From Planctomycetota bacterium (GTDB taxonomy: Bacteria; Planctomycetota; Phycisphaerae; Phycisphaerales; Phycisphaeraceae), in the NCBI GenBank assembly GCA_026386955.1, contig JAPLMQ010000292.1:43768-106555 (forward strand): 62,788 nt of DNA. Direction: 5' to 3'. The first letter of the stretch is position 1, and each line of letters starts with the position of its first letter. The notes under the pieces were generated by a model. That model was not told where the DNA came from. It saw only the letters and a list, made by a program, of their open reading frames with translations, and ran no database searches. The position numbers and the translations under genes are program-made. Below, piece by piece: positions 10,219 to 20,900 of this stretch.

Positions 10219-13200
10219 TCACTTCGTCGCGAGGGCGCGGAGATCAGGCAGCTTGGCGTCGGCGAGCTGCTTGCGGAAGGCGGAGGCGCGGTCATCCGGC
10301 AGGCGTCCGGTGAGGGTGAAGGCGAGCGGGGCGGCGGCGGGGTTCTCGGCCGCGCGGAGGTAGTCGGTGACGGCGGTGAGCTCGGCGTCGGAGAGCGGAT
10401 CGAGCCCGGCGACGTAGTAGCGCGTGTCGAACTCCGCGGCCTTGAGCTTCTCGATGATCTTGCCCATCTCGAAGTTCGCCTTGCGGCGGGCGGCGACGGT
10501 GAGCTTGAACGACGTGCCGCCGTAGAGCGTCTCGTACTGGCCCCAGTAGTTGCAGCGCATCGCGACGGCGTAGTGCAGGCCGAAGGCAAACTGCGGGACG
10601 CCCAGGGCCACGGCCTCGGGGTCGCCCAGTCGCTTGAGCACGCCCAGGGCGAGCAGCTTCTCCGTGCCTTTCTCGAGGTACTTCCGCACGCAGATGATCG
10701 AGCCCGAGTCGCGCAGTTGGCCGAGCGCGATCAGGGCGGCGCGGATGTTGGCGGTCTCCTGCTCGGACTCGAGGCCGACCTCGATCTGCTTGTGGAACTG
10801 CTTGTCGCCCGCGAGGCCCAGCACCTGGTAACCCGCCTTGCGCAGCGGGGCGTGCTGCGAGGCGAGCAGCTTCTTGGCGATCGGGGCGAAGGAGGCGTCG
10901 AGGTACTCGCCCGCGGCGTCGGCGACGGCGGCGAGCAGCTCCTGGTCGTCGATCTTGTCGACGTTGTCGAGCGCCGTCTCCATCACCGTCTTGGCGGAGG
11001 TGGGGTCGACGATGTTCTTCACCGCGCTCTTGAGCCGCTTGGTGAACTCCGCGCTGGCGAGCAACGACGCCTCGATCATCAGGTTGTCGGGGTTGACCTC
11101 CTTGGCGTCGAGCTCGCGCTTGGCGACCACGGGCTTGACCACCGCCTTGAAGTCGCCGGCGACGTTCTGCACGCAGGCGGCGAGCAGCCGCGGGTAGTCG
11201 GGCCACAGCCAGTAGGGCAGCGCCCCGTCGGCGTAGTTGCCGATGCAGTTGGCCAGCACCACCACGACTCGTCCTTTGCCCACGCTCTGCGCCACGACCA
11301 CCGGCTTGTCGCCCGCGGTGGCGAGCACCTCCGCCCCCGGCTTGACCGGCGAGGCGTCGAGGCAGAAGACCAGCGGGGCCTTCGACCAGTCGGCCTTGGC
11401 GGCGAAGTCGGGCTTGGCGGGCTTGAGCGGCAGGCCCTTGTCGTCGCGGACGATGTTCTCGTACTTCACGATGTCGATCGGCAGGATCTCCGCCAGCGCG
11501 GTGTTGCAGTCCATGCCCAGCGAGAGGTTGTAGTACCCGCCCATCACGACCAGCCCGCCGCCGCTGCGGACGTACTCGGCGATCATCGACCGGCGGCGCG
11601 GGCCCAGGGCACCGGCGTGCATGTCGTCGACGACGATCACGTCGTACTTCATCAGCGCGTCCATCGACTCGGGGAAGCTGTCCATCGCCCCGTCGCTGTT
11701 GTTGCGCCAGCCCTGGAAGACGACCCACGTCGAGTCGTAGTTCCCGCCCCCCGCGATGCCGATGGCGCTCTCGTACGGGTTGAGCCAGGACCAGACGCCC
11801 TTGACGTGCAGCACGTCGAGCACGCCGTTGCGGATCGGCCCGCCGTTGGTCGGCTTGGGCAGCTTCGCGGCGACGTCCTTGTCGGCGTTGTAGGTCTTGG
11901 CGAAGTCCTGGTAGTACGGCGCCGCGGGGGCCTCCGTCTTGGTCGGGGCGATGCCCGCGGCGGCGGCCTTCTCCTTCTGCTCATTGGCGATCTTGTCGCC
12001 CTCGGCCTTGTCGAAGACCGCCTTGGCGTCCTCCACCGGCGTGGTCAGCTTGAAGGCGGGGTAGGCCAGCTCGCCGCTCGCGGGGGCGTACTCGAACGCG
12101 ACGATGCTCCAATTCCGCAGCCGGGGCAGCACGACGCTCGCCGCCGCCCCCTCGGCCTTCACCGGCAGATCGACCAGCCCCTCGACCAGGTCGGGCGAGA
12201 TGTGCATCACGCGCGTCAGCTTCGCCCCCGCGGGCGTGGGCACGCTCACGCTCACGTCGCCCAGCGTCGTGGGCGGCGTCTGCACGCGGTTGTAGAACGC
12301 CGGATAGCCCGGCGGATTCACGAGGTTCACCAGCAACTGCTGCCGCCCGTCGGGCAGCTTGCGCAGCCAAGTCGTGTGGTTCCACCAGGGCAGAAGGTCC
12401 TTGGGCCCCTTGCCGACCGCGACGGAGACGACCTTGTCGGCGTCGGCGATGCAGGCGGTGTCGTCCCAGACGAACGCGGCGTAGCGCGTGAGGAAGCGAG
12501 TGAGCGGCCCGTAGCCGAAGTCGCCCGGCGTGGTCATGTACGTGTACCGCTGCCCGGCGGCGAGGCCGCAGAGCACGTTGAACGTGACGTCCTGCTGCGT
12601 GCCCATGTCGAAGGTGATGTAGAGCGGCAGCCCGCCGATGCGCTTGATGTAGTCGGCCTCGCGCCCCAGGGCGTCATAGAACGGGCGGATGATCCCGGGG
12701 TTGTATGCGGTCATGCTCCACTCGCGCACCGACTCGTCCATCATCAGCCCGTGCCCCTTGGCGCACTCGTGGAAGTCCTTCATGTCGGGGGGCATGAACA
12801 TCTTGCTGCCGGGGTTGGCGAAGGCGATGTTGTAGCCGTGGACGTAGCGGGGCAGCGCGTCGTTGAGCCGCTTCTTGGTGCGCTCCATGCCGTTGGGGAA
12901 ATGGCCGTCCCAGCGGACGCCGTCCCACCCGAAGGTCTTGGCCGACTGGATCAACTGGTCGGCGCCGAAGTCGCAGACCTTCGCGAACCGCTCGGGCATC
13001 GTGCTGTCGACGGTCCAGATGCTCATCCAGTGCTGCCACCCGCGGAACTCCGGCACGTCGGGGAAGCGGTAGTCGTTGGTGAACATCCGCTCGAGCAGGT
13101 AGGTGTTGTACTGCTCGTTGGCGGTGCCGAACTGGTTGTAGCCGAACAGCTCGGGGTGGCGCTGGAAGGTGTCGAGCCCGGCGATGCTCGCGCCGGACGA

Positions 13201-14523
13201 CTTGCCGTAGGTGATCGCCTTCACGCCGTATTTGTGGGCCTCGGCGATGATGGTCTTGAACCCGCTGATCGTGCCGTGGTACTGCGTCTGCCCCGAGAAG
13301 AAGTGCTCGGTGGTGGGGTTGAGGTTGGAGTAGTCGCACGGGCCCCAGGCGAAGACCTCGAAGTAGTTGGCGTAGAGCTTCTTGTTGTGGACCATCGCCG
13401 CCCGCGCGCCCTCGACGGTGACGTGGCTGCGGTCGTGCGAGTAGCCGTCGCTCCCGGTGATGCCCATGCGGTAGACGTTCTCGCCCATGCCGAAGAACTC
13501 GCTGTTCGCGTGGGCCTCCTTGTCGCCCGCGAGCAGGGCGCAGCGGATCTCGTGCCCGAACTCGGGCAACCCCTTCAACGGGTAACCGAACGTCACGTCG
13601 AGCTTCTGCTTGGCCGCGAGCGTCACGTCCTGCGTGAAGACGCGCTTCTTCTGGTCGGTCTCGGTGATGTCGTCGGCGACGAACTTGTACGTCCCGCCCG
13701 CCGGCCCGCCGTCGAGGTGGGCGACGATGTTCGCGGTCTCCTCGGGGAAATAGTGGACCTTGTCGGCCTCCACCAGCACCACCGTCGAGGGCGCGGCCCG
13801 CAGGAGGGTGAACTCCAGCTTGTCGCAGACCAGCCGGGGGTCGAGGTGCGTCAGCTTCGAGATCGGCGGGTCCTCCTCAAGGTCGAGGTCGTCCGGGTTG
13901 GTCTTGGTCGCCTTCTTGTTGAGCAGGTTGGAGTCGTCGACGACGACCTCCTTCTTCTTCTCGGCCTGCTCCTCCTCGGTGTTGTCCTTGCGCATGCCAT
14001 CGAAGCCGACGCGCACGTCGACGCTGACCGCGACGGCGACGGGCCCGCCCGGATGCGTGAAGCGCACCCAGAACGGCTGGTATCCCGGGGCGGCGTCGAA
14101 GTTGATCTGCTTCACGTCGCACTGGGCGTTGCCGACGGTGATCGTCGCGGTGAGCCCGTGCACGAGGGCGACGGGCTGGGCCTCCATCCAGGCGGTGAGG
14201 ACGTAGTCGCCCGGCTCGAGCGTGCCCTTGTAGGAGAGGAAGTTGCCCTTGCCGTTGTTGAGCAGGAAGACGGCCGCGCGCCCGGCGCTGGCGCGCGGGT
14301 CGCGGTAGACCTTCCCGCCCGAGGCGACGGCGGTCTCGGCCTCGACGAGCTTGGTCACTTTCGCGCCGGCGACGGGGCTGATCGCGGCGGCGGCGGCGGC
14401 CCCCGGGGCGGCCGGCGCGGCGTCGGCCGCGGAGGCGGGGCGGGCGGAGGCGAGGAGGAACATCCCCGCAACGAGGAGGGCGAAGACTGTGGAAACGAAG
14501 CGGATTGCGTGGTGGCAACGCAT
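10219..14523 (-). CDS. Very large secreted multidomain glycoside-hydrolase-like protein
   Basis: 1434 aa from the ATG at 14523, chosen because it opens a clear signal peptide (MRCHHAIRFVSTVFALLVAG, AXA site near ARPASA) with AGGGAG upstream; the open frame continues upstream without coding character. Rough layout: carbohydrate-binding-like beta domain after VEAETAV (about 45-190); TIM-barrel hydrolase-like region about 350-700 with YFEVFAWGPCDYSNLNP and WDGVRWDGHFPNG, loosely like GH66 or related barrels; an amidotransferase-like segment about 905-1115 (YDVIVVDDMHAGALG, YVRSGGGLVVMGGYYN); and HEAT-type helices to the end. An acidic, Lys-rich linker lies near 190-230. The substrate is probably a polysaccharide. 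Family assignment is tentative; coding status is firm. Confidence 0.8.
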   Translation of the reverse strand: MRCHHAIRFVSTVFALLVAGMFLLASARPASAADAAPAAPGAAAAAAISPVAGAKVTKLVEAETAVASGGKVYRDPRASAGRAAVFLLNNGKGNFLSYKGTLEPGDYVLTAWMEAQPVALVHGLTATITVGNAQCDVKQINFDAAPGYQPFWVRFTHPGGPVAVAVSVDVRVGFDGMRKDNTEEEQAEKKKEVVVDDSNLLNKKATKTNPDDLDLEEDPPISKLTHLDPRLVCDKLEFTLLRAAPSTVVLVEADKVHYFPEETANIVAHLDGGPAGGTYKFVADDITETDQKKRVFTQDVTLAAKQKLDVTFGYPLKGLPEFGHEIRCALLAGDKEAHANSEFFGMGENVYRMGITGSDGYSHDRSHVTVEGARAAMVHNKKLYANYFEVFAWGPCDYSNLNPTTEHFFSGQTQYHGTISGFKTIIAEAHKYGVKAITYGKSSGASIAGLDTFQRHPELFGYNQFGTANEQYNTYLLERMFTNDYRFPDVPEFRGWQHWMSIWTVDSTMPERFAKVCDFGADQLIQSAKTFGWDGVRWDGHFPNGMERTKKRLNDALPRYVHGYNIAFANPGSKMFMPPDMKDFHECAKGHGLMMDESVREWSMTAYNPGIIRPFYDALGREADYIKRIGGLPLYITFDMGTQQDVTFNVLCGLAAGQRYTYMTTPGDFGYGPLTRFLTRYAAFVWDDTACIADADKVVSVAVGKGPKDLLPWWNHTTWLRKLPDGRQQLLVNLVNPPGYPAFYNRVQTPPTTLGDVSVSVPTPAGAKLTRVMHISPDLVEGLVDLPVKAEGAAASVVLPRLRNWSIVAFEYAPASGELAYPAFKLTTPVEDAKAVFDKAEGDKIANEQKEKAAAAGIAPTKTEAPAAPYYQDFAKTYNADKDVAAKLPKPTNGGPIRNGVLDVLHVKGVWSWLNPYESAIGIAGGGNYDSTWVVFQGWRNNSDGAMDSFPESMDALMKYDVIVVDDMHAGALGPRRRSMIAEYVRSGGGLVVMGGYYNLSLGMDCNTALAEILPIDIVKYENIVRDDKGLPLKPAKPDFAAKADWSKAPLVFCLDASPVKPGAEVLATAGDKPVVVAQSVGKGRVVVVLANCIGNYADGALPYWLWPDYPRLLAACVQNVAGDFKAVVKPVVAKRELDAKEVNPDNLMIEASLLASAEFTKRLKSAVKNIVDPTSAKTVMETALDNVDKIDDQELLAAVADAAGEYLDASFAPIAKKLLASQHAPLRKAGYQVLGLAGDKQFHKQIEVGLESEQETANIRAALIALGQLRDSGSIICVRKYLEKGTEKLLALGVLKRLGDPEAVALGVPQFAFGLHYAVAMRCNYWGQYETLYGGTSFKLTVAARRKANFEMGKIIEKLKAAEFDTRYYVAGLDPLSDAELTAVTDYLRAAENPAAAPLAFTLTGRLPDDRASAFRKQLADAKLPDLRALATK

Positions 14524-15870
14524 AGGCGGCGGACTCCCTGGTCGGGTTTTGGGGACTGCGTTCAGGTCTGATTTCAGGCCTGATTTCAGGTCGGAGGGAC
14601 GCGGCATGGCGGAGACGAAATCACCCCCGCGGCGCGGCCGGGAAAGGTTACCCGCGAACAGGCTTGGCGGGTAGCGTTTCGGCCTCGCTGGACAACCCCC
14701 GGAATGGCTTGGAGAAGCGCGGGATCGAACACGGAACTGTACGCGCGCTTCCTGCGCCGATCGGGATTTCAAGCCCACTGATCCCAACGGTACGCCGTTG
14801 GGTTCGGTGGGGTCGGGCTTCCGAAAACCCTCCGAAAGCCCTCCAGCACCCTCCCGAAACCCCACGGAACACGACGGCGTACCGTCGCGATCCGTGGGCT
14901 TGGGTGTGCGGTTGTCCGGGGGGCCGCGGGTCCGATGGGCGCGCCTGAAGGAAGGTGCGACCGACGACGAGCCGGTCGTACAGGGAAGGGCGGTTTCGCG
15001 CCGCTCCGCGCGGAGGCGGAAACCGTCGCGGCGAAAAAAAAACCTCGCCCCCCGTAAGACCCGCACAAGTGTCCGGCGGAATCCGGACAACATCGCGCAA
15101 GTCCTTATTTCAAATTCCGGGGTTTGGGCGGTCGTCCGGGTTTTTCCGGACACTGGTGCCTATGTCTGGCGCGGGAAATCGGCCCTCGAAAATGCTCTAA
15201 AAGATGCCGCTCCTGCTCCATTGCGGGCCCGCTCGGGTGTCGCGTCCGCACCGGTCCGATGCGTCTTCGGGATCGATTCGCGGCTTGGCGCTCCGCTGCT
15301 CCCGCGCCTTGGGCGTTCGGGCTCGGCAGCGGTTTTGGGGCGAATTCCTGTAAGCGATGGCGGCTTCATTCGTTGCGTCTTTTGGTGCCGTTTTGGCGGT
15401 TCAGGAGCCTTCCGACTGGACGCGGGCGACGGCACCCGTTGTGCGGAACGGGGCGACAAATGGTCCCGCTCCTGTGCCGCCGCCCGCCAGCTCCAGTGCC
15501 GCCGAGGCCCGCGAGGCTCGTTTTGAGCGTTTCCGGAGGGGTGGGCGTTCCAACCCAATCGGAAAATGGGCACTAAGATTTTTTTCGAATTCAGCCAGAA
15601 AATTTCCGCGCCGCGGGAGCAACGGAACCGCCGCGCGAGCGGGGTCTGGGGTTCGGAGTTCCGCCTTTAGGCGGTGCCTTTGTTTTCTCAGGCGTCGCGA
15701 GGGCATGGGGGCGTTCGTTTTCCATTGACGGCGCGGAAGTCGCGCGCGGTTATGATCGCCTTCACCCTTTTCTCGGAGGGGGCCAAGCTCGAATTCCTAT
15801 TTCCCGAAGACTTCCGCGCCTCGGGACGAGCTTGCAAATGAATGGCCTGTCTTCATTGCCCGGAGCAACC
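14524..15870. other. Long intergenic region (about 1.35 kb) with repeats, no gene recognised
   Basis: Open frames exist in all phases because of high GC, but none shows a domain or a ribosome binding site. It holds one inverted pair of REP-like repeats (14771-14901) and two small hairpins with the same stem GTCCGG/CCGGAC (15071-15088 and 15134-15151). A TATGAT hexamer at about 15752, with TTGACG about 20 bases upstream, could be a weak promoter for the next gene. A regulatory RNA cannot be excluded. Confidence 0.45.
14771..14901. repeat. REP-like inverted pair (family A, copies 1 and 2)
   Basis: Two copies of a roughly 43-bp palindromic repeat face each other tail to tail: 14771-14813 begins AAGCCCA and ends GGGGT, and 14858-14901 begins AACCCC and ends TGGGCTT. 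Each copy folds as a hairpin round a central GGTACGCC or GGCGTACC. About 45 bases of unrelated sequence separate them. Confidence 0.85.
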
Positions 15871-17508
15871 ATGCGATCGCTCGCCATTTTGTTGGCTGTC
15901 CTCCTCTCGCTGAGCCTTGCCTCGATCGCCCCCGCCGAGCCCGTCGCCGAGGGGCCGACCTCAGCCCCCGCCCTCGCGGCGAAGAAGAAGTTCGACGGCT
16001 TCGTCGCCAAGGCCGACCAGACGCAATTGGAGGCCGTCGCCGCGGCCCGCGAGGCCTACATCGCCAGCCTGCAGCAGGCGCTCGACGTGGCGATGAGCGC
16101 CGCCAACCTTGAGGACGCCAAATGGGCCAAGTCCGAGATCGAACGCATCAAGGCCGGCGAGGCCGCGTCTGCCGAGAAGCCAAAACTTTCCATGGCCGCC
16201 GCGGCCCAGACCCGCTTCGCCCGCGCCGGCGAAAAATCGCAGGAAGACCGCAAGCGCTCCCTCGAGGCCGCCCGTCGCCAATACCTCATCGAACTGGAGG
16301 CCGCGAAGCGAACCGCGTTGAGCGTGGCCAAGGATCTTGAAGAGGCAGGCCGGATCGCCGCGGAGATCGAGCGGTCCAAGGTGATGGAGTTCGCGCAGGC
16401 CGAACCCGGCGCGGCGGCCGCGGCCGGCAATGCCGCGAGCCCCGCTTCCGCGGCGGAGCGCAAGCCGGGGAAGATCAACCTTCTCAAGCTTGTGGACTTG
16501 GAGCGTGACCCGGTCATGTACGGCATATGGAAATGGGAGAAGGAAGGCTTGTTCTCCGACGGCCCCGGCTGGAAGACAATCCGACTGCCATATCAGCCGC
16601 CGGCCGAGTATGACTATTCCGTTGAGTTCACCGTCACCGGTGCGGCCAAGGGGGAACTTTTGCTCAACGCCGCCGCGGGCGACCGAAGCTTTTTCTTCAA
16701 CGCCGGGATCAAGAACACCCCGTTCTACTACTTCGGTTACATCAACGGGAGATGGGACAATTCCTCGACTGTCCGGCTGCCCAAGGGGATCGACGAAGGC
16801 GTGCGCGCGAAATCGACCATCAAGGTCCGCGCGGACGGCGTGACGGGATGGATCAATGACAAGCAGGTGACCAAGCTCGACGCCGAATATCCAAGCCTGA
16901 TCCACGACGCCAATGAGTTGGTGGTCGGGCTGCATGTATTGGGAATCTCGACGGGAGACAAGGTCGTCATCCACGCCGCGGAAGTGACCGAGATCAGTGG
17001 CCCGGGAAGGATCATCCGCCACATCGATGCCCAGCAGATGCGGACTCAATCACAGGCCTTGAAGTCGGTTCGCGTTGGAAAGACTGTGTCACTCACGGAA
17101 CTGCGTCCCCGCGCGAAGCAAGTCGGCTCGGGCGCCTACATGATCAACCAGAATGGCTATGCCCAGCCGGTCATGCTCGACGGGCGTGAGTGCCTGCGCT
17201 ACATCTATGCCCACGCACCGAGCAGCGTGATTTTCGACATCCCCGAAGGCGCCATCGGATTCCGCGCCATCGGCACGCGGCCGGCGGGCAGTTACCCCGC
17301 GGACAGCGGGCAGTGGCGGTTGGCGGTCTGCGTCGACGACTGCGAGGCTTTCCTCTCCCGCGGCATTCAGGAGGAGAAAGGCCGGATCACCGTTGATGTC
17401 CCGATTCCCAAGGGATCGCGCCAGATCGAGCTGCGTGCCGACCCACTGGGCAACCTTGCACACGACGGAGCCATCTGGACGAACCCCGAATTCCTGTTCC
17501 CGCAGTGA
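15871..17508 (+). CDS. Secreted protein with coiled-coil and C-terminal NPCBM carbohydrate-binding domain
   Basis: 545 aa from the ATG at 15871, preferred over the in-frame ATGs at 15832 and 15838 because it opens the signal peptide MRSLAILLAVLLSLSLASIA. Residues about 40-190 are Ala/Glu/Lys-rich and probably helical or coiled coil (KKFDGFVAKADQTQLEAVAA). A jelly-roll, LamG/DUF1080-like middle follows (YDYSVEFTVTGAAKGELLLN, FYYFGYINGRWDN). The last ~140 residues resemble NPCBM/NEW2: SLTELRPRAKQVGSGAY, ECLRYIYAHAPSSVIFDIPE, WRLAVCVDDCEAF and GSRQIELRADPLGNLAHDGA. Likely a sugar-binding cell-surface protein; no catalytic residues are recognised. Confidence 0.75.
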   Translation: MRSLAILLAVLLSLSLASIAPAEPVAEGPTSAPALAAKKKFDGFVAKADQTQLEAVAAAREAYIASLQQALDVAMSAANLEDAKWAKSEIERIKAGEAASAEKPKLSMAAAAQTRFARAGEKSQEDRKRSLEAARRQYLIELEAAKRTALSVAKDLEEAGRIAAEIERSKVMEFAQAEPGAAAAAGNAASPASAAERKPGKINLLKLVDLERDPVMYGIWKWEKEGLFSDGPGWKTIRLPYQPPAEYDYSVEFTVTGAAKGELLLNAAAGDRSFFFNAGIKNTPFYYFGYINGRWDNSSTVRLPKGIDEGVRAKSTIKVRADGVTGWINDKQVTKLDAEYPSLIHDANELVVGLHVLGISTGDKVVIHAAEVTEISGPGRIIRHIDAQQMRTQSQALKSVRVGKTVSLTELRPRAKQVGSGAYMINQNGYAQPVMLDGRECLRYIYAHAPSSVIFDIPEGAIGFRAIGTRPAGSYPADSGQWRLAVCVDDCEAFLSRGIQEEKGRITVDVPIPKGSRQIELRADPLGNLAHDGAIWTNPEFLFPQ

Positions 17509-17546
17509 TCGGTGCGGGAAATCCGGCACGGGCGAATTCATGTCTT

Positions 17547-17668
17547 GTAGGGTGGCGCTGAGCGTACCCGCGAAGCCCACCGGTTGGGCGTGCGGTGGAC
17601 GTGCGCGGCCCGCTTTGTCGTGCGCCGTGCTGGTGGGCTTCGCGGAGTACCGCTCAGCGCCACCCTAC
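17547..17668. repeat. MITE-like inverted repeat (family F, full copy)
   Basis: A 122-bp element bounded by imperfect inverted repeats of about 36 bp: 17547-17581 (starts GTAGGGTGGCGCTGAGCG) and 17632-17668 (ends CGCCACCCTAC). The outer GTAG resembles the GTAG foot of known RAYT-associated REPs. A half copy lies at 29665-29703. Confidence 0.75.
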
Positions 17669-17765
17669 GCGGATGGGCGTTGCGGATCGTCGTCGCAAGG
17701 CTGGCACTTCGCGCGAGCGGAGTACCGCTGCGCGCCCGATCGACGGGGACACAGTCCCCGGCTCT

Positions 17766-17822
17766 GATCATGCTTCGCCTGATGGGATGAGAACTTCCGT
17801 CGCTAACGTGTCCGGCCAACAA
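17766..17822. repeat. Repeat module E, copy 1
   Basis: About 57 bp running GATCATGC ... GAACTTCCGTCGC ... GTCCGGCCAACAA. Closely similar copies lie at 21502-21562 in the same orientation and, shortened, at 26468-26495. Its end is also the terminal sequence of the element at 51486-51669. Confidence 0.75.
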
Positions 17823-17939
17823 GACCGAGGCCGCTTCGCGGCATTGGCGGTTCTGCGTTGTCTCCGGTGTAATGGGACGTTTGCTGCGCGATGCCCGCGC
17901 TACCGATGTTCCCGCCCCCCGCCCCCGGAGATATTGCCG

Positions 17940-20900
17940 ATGAATCCGTTGTTGCTGCTCGAGCCCGTCGACGCGCTCCGCCGGAAGTTGAACGATCCCG
18001 CCTCGCCTTTGCACGCCTGGTGGACGCACTTCGTCACGCTCGCGAGGCAGGACCCGGTCTTCTTCTCGCCTTGGACGGTCATGGCGGCGGTGGTGACGGG
18101 CGAGGCGCAGGACCGCAAGCTGGCGCGCGACAACTTCATGCGCTTCGTCGCCCTCGCGCCCGAGGCGGCGGTGGCGGAGGACACGCACAACCACACGCAC
18201 ACCATCTCGGCTCCGCTCGGCCGCTGGGCGATTTTTTATGACTGGGTGGCCGACCTGGGGCTCTTCTCGCCGGCGGAGGACCAGGCCATCCGTCAGGCGT
18301 TGCTCGACCACGCCTTCGTCTACAGCCTGCAGCAGGTGCAGTCGCGGGCGGCGAGGTTCGACAACCAGATCCTCTCCAACGCCTTCGCCTGCGCGGCAGT
18401 CGGCTACGTGCTGGGCGTCCGTCGGGGGCGCGAGCCGCTCGCCCAGCGGCTGCTCACCGCGGGCGTCACGTGGGTCGAGGACGTGCTGCGTCGCCTGCCC
18501 GAGGGCGGGTACAGCGGCGAGGGGAGCACCTATCACGAACAGGTCGTCCTGCCGCTGACGATGCTCGCGAGCTTGCTGCTCAAGGAGACGACGGGGCGCG
18601 ACGTGCTGGCGCTGGGCGTGGCGCCCGACGGCAGGCCGGTGCGCGAACTGCTCGAGACCTCCTTCCGCATGATCGGCCCGACGGGCCTGCTCCCAGGTTG
18701 GGACCACTATGGCTTCCAGCCCGCGACGATCCGGGCGGGACTCGCGCTGCAGGCCCGGCTGTCGGGCGACCCCGCGCCGCTGGCGGTGGCGCGCGACCTC
18801 AACCTCTGGGGCCGATTGGCCCACCCGGCGTGGGAGATCGACGACCGGTTCTGGACGCTGGCGTGGTGGCCGGCGGAAATAGACAACGCTGAGGCCGGTG
18901 CGAGTGTCCCGCCCTATGACCCCTGGCTCATCGGCCCCGTCGCCGGCGCGCTGCAGTCCCGCGCCACGCGCACCCGCCTCTTCCAATACTGGGACGAGTG
19001 CGGCGGGATCAAGGAGAGCGGGCGGCTACAGGTCGACCCCAACGCCGTCACGCTCGAGGCCCTGGGCAGCCTGATCCTCCTCGACGGCTACGGCGAGCCG
19101 CCCAAGGACATCGAGTTCCCGGCAGACCGCGTCGTGCCGTATCTCGGGAAGCGCGCGATCGAGACCGTGCAGGAATATGTCAAGAGCACGTGGGGCAACG
19201 ACGTTTCCGACGAGCGGGCGGCGGCGATGTGCCTCGACGGCTCGGTGGGGCTGTCGAACACGCTGATCTTCGACGACGAGAGCTGGTACGTCCCGATCCA
19301 GCCCAAGCACGGGCGCGGGATCGCGCTGCACCATGCCGGGCCGCTGCAGGCGCTGCGGGCCGACGCCTCGGCCTTCTACCTCGACCGCTACGACGTGACG
19401 CGCGTCTCGCGGGCGAGCTTGCTGGTCGACGGTCGCTATGTGTTGGTGACGGACCGCGTGGAGGCGAAGTCGCCACACCGTGTGACGTGGCAGGCGTTCG
19501 TTCGTCGGCCAGCGAGGCAGGAGGGCGAGACGGTCGTCGTCGAGACGCCCGAGCAGGTGCGCTGCGACGTGATCCCGCTGCAGCAGGGCGAGTTGAAGCT
19601 GCTCGAACTGGAGAACTACCCGCGGATGCAGTCGGGCAGCGTGCGCGTGCAGCATTCCGCAAGTGATGCGTCAACCTCGCACCGCATCGACGTGGCGATG
19701 ATTCCGCAGAGCCGGCTTGAGGACGTGCAGGATCTCTCCGCGGGCTGGACGCGGACGATCGGCGCGCGGCGGGACAAGGTCGACATGACCACGGCCTGCC
19801 TGAGCGACCCGATGACCGAGCACGGGCAGCCTCGGGTCTTCACGCGGAAGTTCAAGGTCAACTTCGGGGGCAAAGCGCGCGGGAAGAAGAGGCGGTTCTT
19901 GGAGATCGCGCGCGGCGTCGCGGCGTTGGAGGTGAAGGTCAACGGCCAGGTCGTCGCGCCGCAGTGGATTCAGGCGCGTGGGACGTGGGAGGGCAGCGCC
20001 TGCTTCTTGCCGTGGGTCTTTGATGTGACGGAGGCGGTGGTCGAGGGGACGAACGAGTTGGCGATCTCGGCTCCGTTGTTCCATGGCGAGTCGGTGGAGG
20101 GGCCGGTGAAGTTGGGCGTGCGGTTGGAGCCGGGGGTGGCGAAGGCGGAGCGCGTGGGGGCGGACAGCTTCCGCGTGAGCGTGGGCGGCAGCGTCGACTT
20201 GGTGTTGATGGACCACGAGGGCGGGCGCACGGCATGGGCGGGCGGGTCGGCCGACGCTCGGTTCGCGCTGCTGATGGGATCGGGCGAGGTCGCGCTGGCG
20301 GAGGCGACGCACCTGGATTTGCCGGCGTCGAAGACGCTGCCGACGGGGTTGATGCTGCGCAGCCAGGGGCCGTGCGACTTGGCGTGGACGACGGAGCGGA
20401 CGATTGTCTCGCGCACGGCGGGCTCGGGGGCGATGGCGCTGTCGTGGACGGGCGGGCGCATCGACTTGGATCTGGGCGGCGCGGTGAACGTGACGTACCA
20501 CGGCGAGCGGGCGCACGAGATCGTGCTGCAGTTGCCGATGACGCGGCCGGTCTTCGTGAATGGGGAGTTGATGGGGCAGTTGGGTGGGCCGGGGTCGGCG
20601 GCGGTGAGTTTGAAGCTGCCGGCGGCGAAGGGGAAGACTGGCGCGAAGAAGGGCGCGGAGACGAAGACGCCCGCGAGCGTGGCGGAGGTGGTTCGGCTGG
20701 CGGAGCGGGAGGGGTTGGCCGCGGGGGAGGCGTTGGTCGCGGCGCTGCGCAGCGTGGATGGGGATCGCGATTGGCGCGTGCAGGTCGCGGCGGCGGATGC
20801 GCTGGGGCGATTGGGATACACGCCGGCGGTGCCGATGCTGTTGGAGATGTTCGCGACGGAGGAGCAGGTGCGGACGTACCCCAAGCTCCGGCGGCATTGG

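Noticed and set aside
10111..14571. A 1486-codon open frame on the plus strand
   Set aside because: It lies opposite the 1434-aa secreted protein and reads as Val/Gly/Arg/His-rich nonsense, as expected from the antisense of a GC-rich gene.
15071..15151. Twin GTCCGG/CCGGAC hairpins as a small RNA gene
   Set aside because: The stems are only 6 bp, with no promoter or T-run next to them; too weak to claim.
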